Origin: Lewinellaceae bacterium
Lineage (GTDB): Bacteria; Bacteroidota; Bacteroidia; Chitinophagales; Saprospiraceae
Assembly: GCA_016719605.1 (NCBI GenBank)
Contig: JADJYW010000008.1
Location: 1-64,000 of the forward strand
Length of the DNA: 64,000 bases
Direction: 5' to 3'
Shown here piece after piece: positions 30,682 to 39,184 of this stretch. How positions within the stretch are numbered: position 1 is the stretch's first letter; every line of letters begins with the position of its first letter. Made by a program: the position numbers and the translations under genes. Below the pieces are notes generated by a model. The model was given only the letters and a program-made list of their open reading frames with translations, was not told where the DNA came from and did not search any database.

Positions 30682-30689
30682 CAAAAGTA
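30682..30689 (-). promoter_or_regulatory. Candidate -7 box (TACTTTTG) for the LacI-type gene
   Basis: Minus-strand TACTTTTG fits TAnnTTTG and lies 25 bp upstream of the regulator's ATG (30657). No clear -33 element is visible in the A/T-rich stretch beyond it. Confidence 0.35.
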
Positions 30690-30774
30690 AATTTTATTAT
30701 TTGATTCCTTCTTGCCCTTCCCTCGAAGCGGCTGCGCGCGCAAGTTTTCCACATTTCAGATAAAGTTACTCACA

Positions 30775-30798
30775 GCAAACGGTTGCGCAAACGGTTGC
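30775..30798. promoter_or_regulatory. Two tandem LacI-type operators
   Basis: Two directly abutting copies of the 12-mer GCAAACGGTTGC (30775-30786 and 30787-30798). The sequence differs by one base from the palindrome GCAAACGTTTGC used by PurR/LacI-family proteins, whose hinge helices bind the central CpG. They lie between the divergent regulator (start 30657) and the TonB receptor (start 30911), so this is the probable binding site of the LacI-type protein. Confidence 0.7.
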
Positions 30799-30846
30799 GG
30801 AATACCGGGCATTTCGGCGGCGGTGCAAGTTGGAAAATGTGTAGAA

Positions 30847-30854
30847 TAACTTTG
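30847..30854 (+). promoter_or_regulatory. -7 box (TAACTTTG) for the sugar operon
   Basis: TAACTTTG matches TAnnTTTG, 57 bp upstream of the TonB receptor ATG and about 50 bp downstream of the tandem operators. A TTG at 30830-30832 is closer than the usual -33 spacing. Confidence 0.45.
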
Positions 30855-30910
30855 CGAACCAGAATATCATTTTAACAAAGTATGGTTTCACAAATCTAAT
30901 TCTACCTGTT

Positions 30911-33532
30911 ATGCTCAATTCTGTACTGAAGTTTTTGTTTTTAATTTTGCTGTCTTGCTGTGCCCAGGTGCTTGTGGGGCAAGGTGTCAGTGGTACGGTC
31001 GTGGACTCGGACGGCCAGCCGCTTGGTTTTGCGACGGTGAGTTACTTTGCCGGCGGCAATACCGCTTCTCCTGTGCGCGGCACGTACACCGACGAGCAAG
31101 GAAAATTTGTGCTGGCCGACCTGCCGGTTGGAGGTGGCGAGGTGGTCGCTTCCTTTTTGGGGTACTCCAAGGCATCGCAGCGCGTGGAGTTGAAAGCAGG
31201 ACAAGTGCTGTCCGTATCCCTGACACTCGAATCGGATGCTTTCGGCCTCGACGAAGTAGTGGTGACGGGTGTTGTCAACTCCAGGTCGAAGCTGGGGTCC
31301 AGTGTTTCGATCACGACGCTCGACGCGCGCACGACCAATCAGTTGCCGGTGACGAATACGGCTGAGCTGTTCCGGTATGTGCCGGGCATCCGCTCGGAAT
31401 CGTCGGCGGGCGAGGGCAATGCCAATATTTCCGCACGCGGTGTGCCGATTTCGGCGGGTGGCTCCAAATACCTGCAATTGCAGGAAGACGGGTTGCCGGT
31501 ACTGCTTTTTGGCGATATTGCTTTTGCAACAGCGGATATTTTTCTGCGTGCCGATCAGAACATTGCTCGCATTGAAGCGGTGCGTGGCGGTGCTGCATCT
31601 ACCCTGGCGAGCAACTCCCCGGCGGGTATCATCAACCTGATCAGCCAAACCGGCGAGATCGAGGGCGGCAGCGTAAGCTCCACGCTTGGCCTCGACTACA
31701 ACCAGATGCGCACCGATTTTAACTATGGATCGCCCATCGGAAACGGCGTCAGTTTCCACGTTGGCGGCTTTTTTCGGCAAGGACAAGGCCCGCGTACGGC
31801 CGGCTACACCGCCAACTACGGCGGCCAGATGAAAGCGAACCTGACCAAGCGATTCAACGCCGGCCATGCCCGCGTGTACTACAAATACCTGAATGATCGG
31901 GCTGCCGCTTACCTGCCCATGCCTATGCAGGTGACCGGGACCAATGACTCCCCCACCTGGGAATCAGCGCCCAACTTCAGTGCGCAATACGGTACGCCAC
32001 ACTCCCCGTACCTGCTCCAAAACCTCGGCCTGGGCCCCGACGGCCAAGTCCGGCGCTCGAACGTAGCGGATGGTATGCACCCGGTTTCACACGCTATTGG
32101 CGGTGAGTTTTCGTACGACATGGGCGACGGCTGGAAAATCGAAAACCGCACGCGTATGGCGTTCAACAACGGACGTTTTGTGTCGCCGTTTCCGGCAGAA
32201 TTGGGCCAGGCATCCAGCCTGTTCCCCGGCGACCAGCTCGCCTACGCCGACAATGGCCAGAACTTCGGTGGCGGCCTCGTCATGCGTATCCACATGTTTG
32301 ATACCGAACTGAACAACTTCAACAATTTCACTAACGACATCAAGGTGAACAAGAAGTTTGGGGCGGTTGACCTGACGGCAGGTTATTTCAAAGCCAACCA
32401 AAATATCTCTATGTCCTGGCTGTGGAACACGTTTATCACCGATGTAAACGGCGAAGACGGCCGCCTGCTGAATGTTACGAATGCCAACGGCACCGCCCTG
32501 AGCGAAAACGGCCTGCTGGCTTACGGCGTACCGGCCTGGGGCAACTGCTGCCAGCGCAACTACGATGTAGCTTACGACATCTCGGCGCCTTATGCAGCGC
32601 TGGGGGTTGAACTGGAAAATGGTTTGAGCGCCGACGCCAGTTTCCGCTGGGATCGCGGCTTGGTGAACGGCCGGTTTGCCGGTTCCGTGCAAACAACTTA
32701 TGATGTAAACAATGACGGCCAGATTTCCGAACCGGAGAAAAGCGTGTCGTCTATCAACAATGCCGCTACCACACCGGTCAACTATGACTATGGCTACGCT
32801 TCCTACTCGGTGGGCTTAAACTACAAACTGAGCGCCGACAAGGCCGTATTTGGCCGGTACAGCCATGGCGGTTCCGCCAAAGCAGACCGTTTGCTGTTCA
32901 ACGGTCTCGACTACACCAACGGTGACCGCCTCAACGCCAAAGACCTCATTGACCAAGCCGAGGTAGGGTACAAAATGAAACTGCGCAACGGCGGCTTTTA
33001 CGTCACCGGTTTTTATGCCCAAACTTCAGAAGAAGGCGGCTTTGAGGCTACGACGCAAAAGGTTATCAAAAACGACTACCGAGCATTGGGTGTGGAAGTG
33101 GAAGGATCGTACAGCGTGGGGAATTTTGACCTGCGCGGCGGCTTGACGTTCACCAAGGCAGAAATCACGGATGCCATTGACGAAAGCGTCGTGGGCAACA
33201 CGCCGCGCCGGCAGGCTGCGCTGGTCGGTTCGATTATGCCTACATACCAGGCCGGCAAGTTCCGCATCGGGCTGGCTGCTTTCGGCACGACCAAGAGCTA
33301 CGCTCAGGACAACAACAAACTGATTATGCCCGGTTATTTGGTGGTGAATGGATTTGCTCAATTTAATATCAGCAAGGGGCTGTCCCTGACCGCAAGCGCC
33401 AACAACCTGCTCAACGCCATTGGCGTCACCGAGTCGGAAGAGGGTGCAATTACCGATAATGCCGTGAATCTGGTTCGCGCACGCTCCATCACCGGGCGCA
33501 CATCCACGATTACGTTGCGGTACGAATTCTAA
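30911..33532 (+). CDS. TonB-dependent receptor with carboxypeptidase-like N-terminal domain
   Basis: 873 residues. Signal peptide (MLNSVLKFLFLILLSCCAQ ... VGQ), CarboxypepD_reg-like domain (about 25-105: GVSGTVVDSDGQPLGFATVS), a plug (DEVVVTGVVNSRSKLGSSV, NTAELFRYVPGIRSES, ARIEAVRGGAASTLASNSPA) and a beta-barrel ending in the aromatic strand TSTITLRYEF. First gene of an operon: a glycosidase follows after 9 bp, then a kinase and a transporter. It is probably the outer-membrane importer of the oligosaccharide or glycoside that those proteins process. No SusD partner is encoded next to it, unlike classic SusCD loci; the layout resembles stand-alone sugar receptors such as those of sucrose-uptake clusters. 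Expression is probably governed by the adjacent LacI-type regulator. Confidence 0.88.
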   Translation: MLNSVLKFLFLILLSCCAQVLVGQGVSGTVVDSDGQPLGFATVSYFAGGNTASPVRGTYTDEQGKFVLADLPVGGGEVVASFLGYSKASQRVELKAGQVLSVSLTLESDAFGLDEVVVTGVVNSRSKLGSSVSITTLDARTTNQLPVTNTAELFRYVPGIRSESSAGEGNANISARGVPISAGGSKYLQLQEDGLPVLLFGDIAFATADIFLRADQNIARIEAVRGGAASTLASNSPAGIINLISQTGEIEGGSVSSTLGLDYNQMRTDFNYGSPIGNGVSFHVGGFFRQGQGPRTAGYTANYGGQMKANLTKRFNAGHARVYYKYLNDRAAAYLPMPMQVTGTNDSPTWESAPNFSAQYGTPHSPYLLQNLGLGPDGQVRRSNVADGMHPVSHAIGGEFSYDMGDGWKIENRTRMAFNNGRFVSPFPAELGQASSLFPGDQLAYADNGQNFGGGLVMRIHMFDTELNNFNNFTNDIKVNKKFGAVDLTAGYFKANQNISMSWLWNTFITDVNGEDGRLLNVTNANGTALSENGLLAYGVPAWGNCCQRNYDVAYDISAPYAALGVELENGLSADASFRWDRGLVNGRFAGSVQTTYDVNNDGQISEPEKSVSSINNAATTPVNYDYGYASYSVGLNYKLSADKAVFGRYSHGGSAKADRLLFNGLDYTNGDRLNAKDLIDQAEVGYKMKLRNGGFYVTGFYAQTSEEGGFEATTQKVIKNDYRALGVEVEGSYSVGNFDLRGGLTFTKAEITDAIDESVVGNTPRRQAALVGSIMPTYQAGKFRIGLAAFGTTKSYAQDNNKLIMPGYLVVNGFAQFNISKGLSLTASANNLLNAIGVTESEEGAITDNAVNLVRARSITGRTSTITLRYEF

Positions 33533-33541
33533 AGCAAAGGA

Positions 33542-34752
33542 ATGAACGAGCAAGCGTGTTTTCTTGCCGCTCGGCGGCAGTTGTCGGCGGCCTGCGTGCC
33601 GGAGGGGATTCTCGCCTCCACGCAGGCTGCCGACAATTACCGGCGGGTATGGGCGCGCGATGCGGTGGTTGCCGGCATGGCCGCGCTCTTGCATGGCGGA
33701 GCCTCCACCCGGCCTGGTTGCCGCTTTTCGCAGTGCGTTGCACGCTGGCCAAACACCAGCACCCGCACGGGCAGATACCGTCCAACGTGGCATTTGTTTC
33801 GGCGGAGCCTGCGGTCAGCCACGGCGGTTTGAGCGGGAGGGTGGACGCCACGGCCTGGTTTGCCCTGGGCTGTGGGTACTATGCGGCACATTTCGGGCAC
33901 GACACGGAATTCCAAAACCTCGTCGTTCCTCCCCTGGAAAAAGCCTTTGCCATTCTGGAGGCCTGGGAGTTTAATGACCGCCACCTGTTGTACATCCCAC
34001 TCGGTGGAAACTGGGCCGACGAGTACCTGCTGCAGGGCTACACGTTGTACGACAATCTGCTGCGCATGGCCGCGCTGGAAATGGCCGCCCGGGTATGGAA
34101 CCGGGCGGACTGGGCCGAAAAAGGCCGGCGTGTGCGGGAAATGATCCGCCGGAATTTTTGGCTCGGCGCCAACCGCCCCGAGGCAAATTACCACCCGGTG
34201 GCCATGCAACGGGCAGCAGAGCACCCCTACTGGGCAGCTGCATTCTCGCCGGGGGGATACGATACGCGTTTCGATCTGTGGGCCAATGCACTCGCCCTGC
34301 TTTTCGGCCTGGGCGATGCGGTACAGACACCGGCGCTCGTGGGGTTCATGGACGAGCTTGCCGGCAATTTCAGGGCGCTTATGCCTGCATTTTATCCCGT
34401 CATAAAACCGGGAGACGCCGAGTGGATTCCCCTGCAAAACCACTTTGCCTACCGGTTTAAAAATCAACCGCACCACTTTCACAACGGCGGGATATGGCCG
34501 GTGGTACTGGGGTTTGCAGGTGCTGCTCTGGCCCGAAACGGGGGCCGGAAAACCGCAGAAGCGATGCTCGGTGCGCTGACCGTTTTTTTGAAACAAGACG
34601 ATTTTCAGTTTCGCGAGTATCTTTCCTCCGACCGGTTTGAGTGGGCCGGTACGCCGCATTTGTCCTTTTCAGCTGCCGGGTATGTGCTGCTTTATGAGGC
34701 AATCGCCGGCGGTCGGGATTTTTTGTTGACCGATTCATCTTTCCGAACATGA
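33542..34752 (+). CDS. (alpha/alpha)6-barrel glycoside hydrolase (GH100/GH63/GDE-like), frameshifted
   Basis: About 403 codons; AAAGGA precedes the ATG by a few bases. Recognisable elements: ILASTQAADNYRRVWARDAV near the N-terminus (the RD typical of six-hairpin glycosidases), HPHGQIPSNVAF, GGLSGRVDATAWFALG, a central WADEYLLQGYTLYDN and, near the C-terminus, HHFHNGGIWPVVLGFAG, the NGGIWP motif seen in GH100 invertases and glycogen-debranching/GH63 relatives. No signal peptide, so it acts in the cytoplasm on an imported glycoside; sucrose- or glucosylglycerate-type substrates are possible but not decided by the sequence. Two single-base frame changes (near 33697 and 33746) interrupt the N-terminal part in GEPPPGLVAAFRSALH. 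Its stop overlaps the kinase start (ATGA). Confidence 0.7.
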
Positions 34753-35387
34753 TAGGCGATGTGATCAAAATTGATGCAAAACACTACAAAACGTCGCGGA
34801 ATATCCTCCCGATGCTGCATCCTTTTCTCCAAAATACGGCACGCGTCGTGTTGGCAGTCGGGGGAGAGTCGGGTTGTGGAAAATCCGTCACGGCCGTTTG
34901 TCTGCGGGACTTGCTGGCGGAAACGGGAATCAAAGCCGCGATTATCCACCTCGACGATTACTTCGTGTACCCGCCGGCAACCAATCACCAGCGGCGCCTC
35001 GAAGATATCCGCCGGGTGGGCATGCAGGAGGTGCGCATGGATCTGCTTCAGGCACATGTGGACGCCTTTCGGGCCGGGCAACTGTTTTTGGATAAACCGC
35101 TGTCCAACTACCAAACCAATGAAATAGAAGCAGAACGGCTCGACACATCCGACGCCCGGGTATTGATTGTGGAGGGCACGTACAGCCTGGCATTGCAATC
35201 GGTGGATTGCCGAATTTTTTGACGAGAACCTTACCTCGAAACCACGGCGCAGCGCCGGCGCGGCCGCGAGGAGCCGGATGCATTCATTGAGCGCGTATTG
35301 GCCATTGAGCACACGATCATTGCCCCGTTCGCCGCAAGCGCACATATTTTGATTGATAAAGCCTACCAGGTGATAATGACTAAATAA
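34749..35387 (+). CDS. Uridine-kinase-like P-loop kinase, one homopolymer frameshift
   Basis: About 212 residues once the frame is corrected. The P-loop is VGGESGCGKS (near residues 37-46). The PRK/uridine-kinase-type acceptor motif HLDDYFVYPPATNHQRR follows, then a strand ending in VLIVEGTYSL and, after the shift, FLTRTYLETTAQRRRRGRE with an Arg-rich lid. The T6 run at 35215-35220 should be T7; without correction the frame ends at 35222, with it at 35387. The acceptor is unknown: in this operon, a sugar or glycerate released by the glycosidase is more plausible than uridine. The start overlaps the glycosidase stop, and the transporter begins 8 bp downstream. Confidence 0.75.
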
Positions 35388-35395
35388 GAGCAACC

Positions 35396-36715
35396 ATGAA
35401 AAAAAAGCTATCGCTCCTCCAGATCATCAATATGAATGTTGGCTTCTTCGGTATTCAGTACAGCTTTGGCCTGCAGCAAAGCAACATGAGTCCGATTTAC
35501 AAATACCTTGGGGCCGACGAGGCGGCACTGCCGCTGCTGTGGTTGGCAGGGCCGATGACAGGTTTGTTGGTGCAGCCGATTATCGGGGCAATGAGCGATA
35601 AAACATTCAGCCCGTTGGGCAGGCGTACACCGTACTTCCTGATCGGGGCGGTTGTGTGTAGTGTCGGGTTGCTGGTAATGCCGTACAGCAGCGCACTCTG
35701 GATGGCAGCGGGAACTTTGTGGATTCTGGACGCGGCCAACAATGTCACCATGGAGCCGTATCGGGCTTTTGTGAGCGATAAACTTCCCGATAGCCAGCAC
35801 AATTTGGGTTTTCTGACACAAAGTGCATTCACCGGATTTGCCCAGACATTATCCTACCTGACTCCGTCGCTGCTGTTTTGGATCGGCATGAACAAAGACG
35901 CCACGAACGAAAAGGGCATCCCGTATGTGGTCGTTACCGCCTTTATCATCGGCGCATTTTTCTCCATTGGGTCCATCCTCTGGACTGTTTTTACCACCAA
36001 AGAAAATCCGCTGACCGCGTCGGAAGTAGCGTACATCAAGGCAAACCCCATGCGCGTCAGGGGAATTTTTGAAGATATTCTTCATGCCATTCGGGACATG
36101 CCGGATACGATGCGCCAAATGGGCTGGATGAGCTTGTTCCAGTGGTATGGTATGTTCAGTTACTGGATGTACATCGCCCTGGCTGTCAGCCGGTCTTTGT
36201 TTGGCACGACCGACAGCAATACCACAGCGTTCAAGGATGCCGGACTGGTAGCCGGGCAAATGGGTGCGCTGTATAATTTTGTAGCGTTTTGTATGGCTTT
36301 TGCGCTCATCTACTTTTCCAAACGGTTCGGTCCCAAATTGGTGCACAGTGTTTGTTTGGCTGTAGCCGGCCTGAGTATGCTGGCTATTTCCTGGCTAGGA
36401 CAAGACGCTGTTGTTCGCGCCGATGTTTGGTATTGGGCTGGCGTGGGCGAGCATTATGGGTAATCCGTATGTGCTGTTGGCCAATTGCATTCCACCCGAA
36501 AGGACGGGCGTGTACATGGGTATTTTCAATATGTTTATCGTGATTCCATGATCATTGCCATTTTCACATTACCGCTGCTTTATAACAACCTGCTTTCCGG
36601 CAACCCGCAGTATGTGATCCGGCTGGCGGGCATCCTGCTGCTGGCTGCAGCTTACGTCACGAGCAGGATAAAAGGGGTAAAAAATGCTGCGACGGCCACC
36701 ATCAGCGCTCCATAA
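35396..36715 (+). CDS. GPH/SLC45-like sugar:cation symporter (MFS), two frameshifts
   Basis: About 440 codons and 12 predicted membrane helices. N-terminal NMNVGFFGIQYSFGLQQSNM and the loop-2/3 motif AMSDKTFSPLGRRTPYF are characteristic of the bacterial maltose/sucrose-type GPH symporters. It also has NVTMEPYRAFVSDKLPDSQ and a long cytoplasmic loop (about 200-240). The frame breaks near 36402 (after SWLGQ; continues KTLLFAPMFGIGLAWAS) and near 36546 (NMFIVIP/MIIAIFTLPLLY, one C too few); the last piece ends at 36715. It probably carries the periplasmic sugar into the cytoplasm for the glycosidase. Its 3' end overlaps the convergent small membrane protein by 14 bp. Confidence 0.78.
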
Positions 36716-37001
36716 AACCTTCTCGGAGCATAAAAACTGAAATCAGAAGCGTGGGCAAATACCCGATCAGGGCGAGTAAAATGCCGTTGCGGACATTGGG
36801 GGCCGTCATCTGATTTTTGGAGGCCAGCACCAGGCAGTCCACGATCACGCTGCCGGCCTGGTAGCCGCCCCAAAGCAGAAATGCCCAGCAAACCCAGCCA
36901 TTGAGGCTGCGCAAAAATTCGGGAAACGGCGCCCCGGTACAGTAGAAATACAGGTATGTGCCGATGAAGAGACACATGTAGAGATAGGCGAGATTGAACA
37001 T
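36702..37001 (-). CDS. Small three-helix membrane protein, unknown function
   Basis: 99 residues, MFNLAYLYMCLFIGTYLYF at the start. Three hydrophobic segments (about 3-22, 36-60 and 74-95) separated by short polar loops; C-terminal MLREGFMER is cytosolic or extramembrane. No family recognised. It follows another small three-helix protein by 13 bp, so they form a pair. It converges on the sugar transporter with a short 3' overlap. Confidence 0.6.
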   Translation of the reverse strand: MFNLAYLYMCLFIGTYLYFYCTGAPFPEFLRSLNGWVCWAFLLWGGYQAGSVIVDCLVLASKNQMTAPNVRNGILLALIGYLPTLLISVFMLREGFMER

Positions 37002-37014
37002 GGCTTGTCGTGGT

Positions 37015-37320
37015 TTAGCGCCAGTTTGGGCGCGTGATGAGGATCATGGCCATCCAAAGCAGGTACGGCAATGCCACAACCACCGGAGCCGCCGCAATAA
37101 TCAGCGCCGTGGTCGGGCTTCCGTGGTTTTTGAAATAGACACTGCCAAACAAGATGGCCAAAATAACGGCAAGCAGCGCGAGCCACATCAGGATGAAGGT
37201 GGGTGAGGGCGCACTATACTGGCCAAATACGCCCGTGAGAAATTCCCGGTGGGCATACAGTGCTGCGAGCACATCAAGGAGCCACAACACCCAAAAAAGG
37301 ACAAGCATTGTTTTCGTCAT
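37015..37320 (-). CDS. Small three-helix membrane protein, unknown function
   Basis: 101 residues. Three hydrophobic stretches: TMLVLFWVLWLLDVLAALYA, FILMWLALLAVILAILFG and ALIIAAAPVVVALPYLLWM. The loops contain EFLTGVFGQYSAPSP and YFKNHGSPTT. No recognised domain. It is translated just ahead of the 99-residue membrane protein and sits 3' of the UPF0158 gene across a (TCAAAAC)5 repeat. The two small proteins may form a membrane complex; this is inferred from spacing alone. Confidence 0.6.
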   Translation of the reverse strand: MTKTMLVLFWVLWLLDVLAALYAHREFLTGVFGQYSAPSPTFILMWLALLAVILAILFGSVYFKNHGSPTTALIIAAAPVVVALPYLLWMAMILITRPNWR

Positions 37321-37331
37321 GTTTTATCAAC

Positions 37332-37366
37332 TCAAAACTCAAAACTCAAAACTCAAAACTCAAAAC
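37332..37366. repeat. Heptanucleotide tandem repeat (TCAAAAC)5
   Basis: Five perfect copies of TCAAAAC on the plus strand. Read on the minus strand, GTTTTGA units begin four bases after the stop codon of the UPF0158 gene. The same unit, in the same orientation relative to the preceding gene, follows the bacilliredoxin stop at 39087-39120. Confidence 0.9.
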
Positions 37367-37370
37367 TGCA

Positions 37371-37742
37371 TCACTCCCACACCCGGGCCAGCATGTCCAG
37401 CAGCCATATTTTCATACGGGCGTCTTTGAAATCATACCAGGCGTCGCGCAGAGGGGAGTCCTCCACCGTGGCTCGGAAGTAGCGGAATGGTTTTTTGCTG
37501 TTCAGTGCCTCCAGCAGGCGGTCGCGCAGTTGCTCGTCTTCTACCGTGAAGATAAAATCTTCCATGATGTGGTAGGCGTCGCGCGGGTCGGGCGGGTCAA
37601 TGACAACAAACATATCCGGTTCGGCTTCGGCGCGGGCTTTCACTTCCTCGATCAGGTCAATGAATTCACTTTCGCCCCAGCGTTGGGGGTCGGGGTAGGA
37701 AAGGATTTCCTGGGTTTGGCGGTGGATGTACAGTTTCGCCAT
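37371..37742 (-). CDS. UPF0158-family protein
   Basis: 123 residues from MAKLYIHRQTQEILSYPD (ATG at 37742, preferred over an upstream start because the conserved region starts at once). The family signature is clear: a middle segment DAYHIMEDFIFTVEDEQLRD followed by LLEALNSKKPFRYFRATVED and WYDFKDARMKIWLLDML. UPF0158 proteins are soluble, acidic and of unknown biochemical function. The N-terminal part of typical members is shorter or missing here. Downstream on the same strand are two small membrane proteins, separated by a heptamer repeat. Confidence 0.75.
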   Translation of the reverse strand: MAKLYIHRQTQEILSYPDPQRWGESEFIDLIEEVKARAEAEPDMFVVIDPPDPRDAYHIMEDFIFTVEDEQLRDRLLEALNSKKPFRYFRATVEDSPLRDAWYDFKDARMKIWLLDMLARVWE

Positions 37743-37806
37743 CGTCCAGCAAATCAATGATATCAAAAAGAATGGTGTCTTCCATCTGTGGTTGAAAAGT
37801 CCGTGC

Positions 37807-38550
37807 TTATCTGTCGAGGAAGCCGAGGAGTTTGGCGGCTTCTTGTTCGGTCAGGGTTTTGTGCATTTTTTCTTTTTTGCAAAACGCTTCCACCTCTTCG
37901 GCGTGGCGAGCTGGCGCAAGATCGGTCAGGGCATTTTTTTTCAGGGATATTTTTTTGAAGGGCTGGTCTTTTTGCGTCTGGATAAAATACTCCGTCACCA
38001 GCCCCTCATACCGGTCGTAGGGCAGCCCGGTGGTGTACACCCCGCGCTCCACAAAATTGGCTTTGACCAAAATTTTGCGCTCCTCCTTGACGAGTGTAAA
38101 CTTCGTACCCTCGTATACCGGTTGATAAAAACGTATCGGCCCGGCAGGCTCCAGACTGTATTTTTTGAACACCCACTTCCGCCCGTCCGGGTGTCGCAGG
38201 TCTATTTGGCGAATGTAGTCGGTGTATGGAATCACCGAGTCTCCTCCGATTTTTCGCGCCCAAACCTCGCTGTGGTCGGTATCGAATTTGAACAAAAAAG
38301 AATCGTTGGTGCGGGAGAGATCAGAGAGGGTCAGGGTACCCGGCACCCATTCGTCAAACAGAAAGGGCGAGCCTTTGGTCGCGTCCCTGAACCGGTCGTC
38401 GAAGGTTCGGACAAACTGTGATTTGTTGCCCGAAATGGCGCTGGACAATTCAGACCCGACAGCGAAAGGGCTGGCATTCTGCTGTGCGCCGGCAATCGGA
38501 AGGGCGCACAGGCAAGACAAAAAGAGCAGTATGTTTTTCATATTCCGCAT
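37807..38550 (-). CDS. Secreted protein of unknown function
   Basis: 247 residues; a start three codons in (MKNILLFLSCLCALP) is equally good. Signal peptide ends near IAGAQQ. The mature protein is mostly beta with FLFDEWVPGTLTLSD, WARKIGGDSVIPYTDYIRQI, GRKWVFKKYSLEPAGPIRFY and YDRYEGLVTEYFIQ. The C-terminus is a charged helical region (ARHAEEVEAFCKKEKMHKTL). No catalytic motif and no T9SS sorting domain. Probably periplasmic. Divergent from the bacilliredoxin gene; no family recognised. Confidence 0.75.
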   Translation of the reverse strand: MRNMKNILLFLSCLCALPIAGAQQNASPFAVGSELSSAISGNKSQFVRTFDDRFRDATKGSPFLFDEWVPGTLTLSDLSRTNDSFLFKFDTDHSEVWARKIGGDSVIPYTDYIRQIDLRHPDGRKWVFKKYSLEPAGPIRFYQPVYEGTKFTLVKEERKILVKANFVERGVYTTGLPYDRYEGLVTEYFIQTQKDQPFKKISLKKNALTDLAPARHAEEVEAFCKKEKMHKTLTEQEAAKLLGFLDR

Positions 38551-38610
38551 GAATTATACTGCGAAATAAAGGATTTGCGGCTAAACTACTCCTACGTTTA
38601 GCTGTTTAGA

Positions 38611-38618
38611 TAACTTTG
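38611..38618 (+). promoter_or_regulatory. -7 box (TAACTTTG) for the bacilliredoxin gene
   Basis: TAACTTTG matches TAnnTTTG, 55 bp upstream of the ATG at 38673, within the 122-bp divergent intergenic region. No TTG at the expected -33 distance is obvious. Confidence 0.45.
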
Positions 38619-38672
38619 TCGCCTTAACCGCCTGCAAAGGCTATATCTTAAACATAAACACATCCAGCACCA

Positions 38673-39086
38673 ATGTATCCGATAGCATTAGTAACACCCA
38701 TGGCACAGGATCTGACCGACTACGGTTTCGAGCAGCTCAGCAGCCCCGCCGATGTAGAAAAAAACCTGGAAAGCCGGCAGGGCACGACGCTGCTGGTCGT
38801 CAACAGCGTTTGCGGCTGCGCCGCCGCCAATGCCCGCCCCGGCGCCAAAATGTCGCTGCAAGCCGAAAAACGCCCGGACAATTTAGTCACCGTATTCGCC
38901 GGCGTAGATGCCGATGCCACAGCCAAAGCCCGCGAATACCTCGCGCCGTATCCGCCGTCCTCGCCGAGCATCGCGCTGTTCAAAGACGGCAAACTCGTGC
39001 ATTTCCTGGAGCGCCGCCACATTGAGGGCCGCTCCGCCCAGGTAATCGCCGAAAACTTGAAAATGGCGTACGAAACGTATTGTTAG
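38673..39086 (+). CDS. BrxA/BrxB-family bacilliredoxin
   Basis: 137 residues, the usual family length. The active site is the characteristic CGC motif in LLVVNSVCGCAAANARPG (near residues 47-49), within a thioredoxin-like fold, followed by FAGVDADATAKAREYL and PPSSPSIALFKDGKLVHFLE. Family members (YphP/YqiW) remove bacillithiol from mixed disulfides on proteins, so the organism probably makes bacillithiol, which is known in some Bacteroidota. Cytoplasmic, single gene with its own -7 box. A heptamer repeat and a 25-bp-stem hairpin follow the stop, separating it from the convergent adhesin gene. Confidence 0.9.
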   Translation: MYPIALVTPMAQDLTDYGFEQLSSPADVEKNLESRQGTTLLVVNSVCGCAAANARPGAKMSLQAEKRPDNLVTVFAGVDADATAKAREYLAPYPPSSPSIALFKDGKLVHFLERRHIEGRSAQVIAENLKMAYETYC

Positions 39087-39120
39087 TTTTGAGTTTCGAG
39101 TTTTGAGTTTTGAGTTTTGA
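39087..39120. repeat. Heptanucleotide repeat (GTTTTGA)n after a stop codon
   Basis: About five copies of the GTTTTGA unit (one with a C) immediately follow the bacilliredoxin TAG stop and run into the terminator hairpin. Same unit and same gene-relative orientation as 37332-37366. Confidence 0.85.
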
Positions 39121-39172
39121 GTGAAATACAAAGCGGTTTTCGGGCTTGCCCGAAAACCGCTTTGTATTTCAC
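39121..39172. terminator. Perfect 25-bp bidirectional hairpin between convergent genes
   Basis: Arms 39121-39145 and 39148-39172 are perfect reverse complements with a 2-nt loop. The hairpin lies between the convergent stops of the bacilliredoxin gene (39086) and the giant adhesin (39185), and TTTT follows the right arm on the plus strand, as expected for a terminator. The complementary flank gives AAAA only, so minus-strand termination may be weaker. Confidence 0.85.
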
Positions 39173-39184
39173 TTTTGACTTGCC

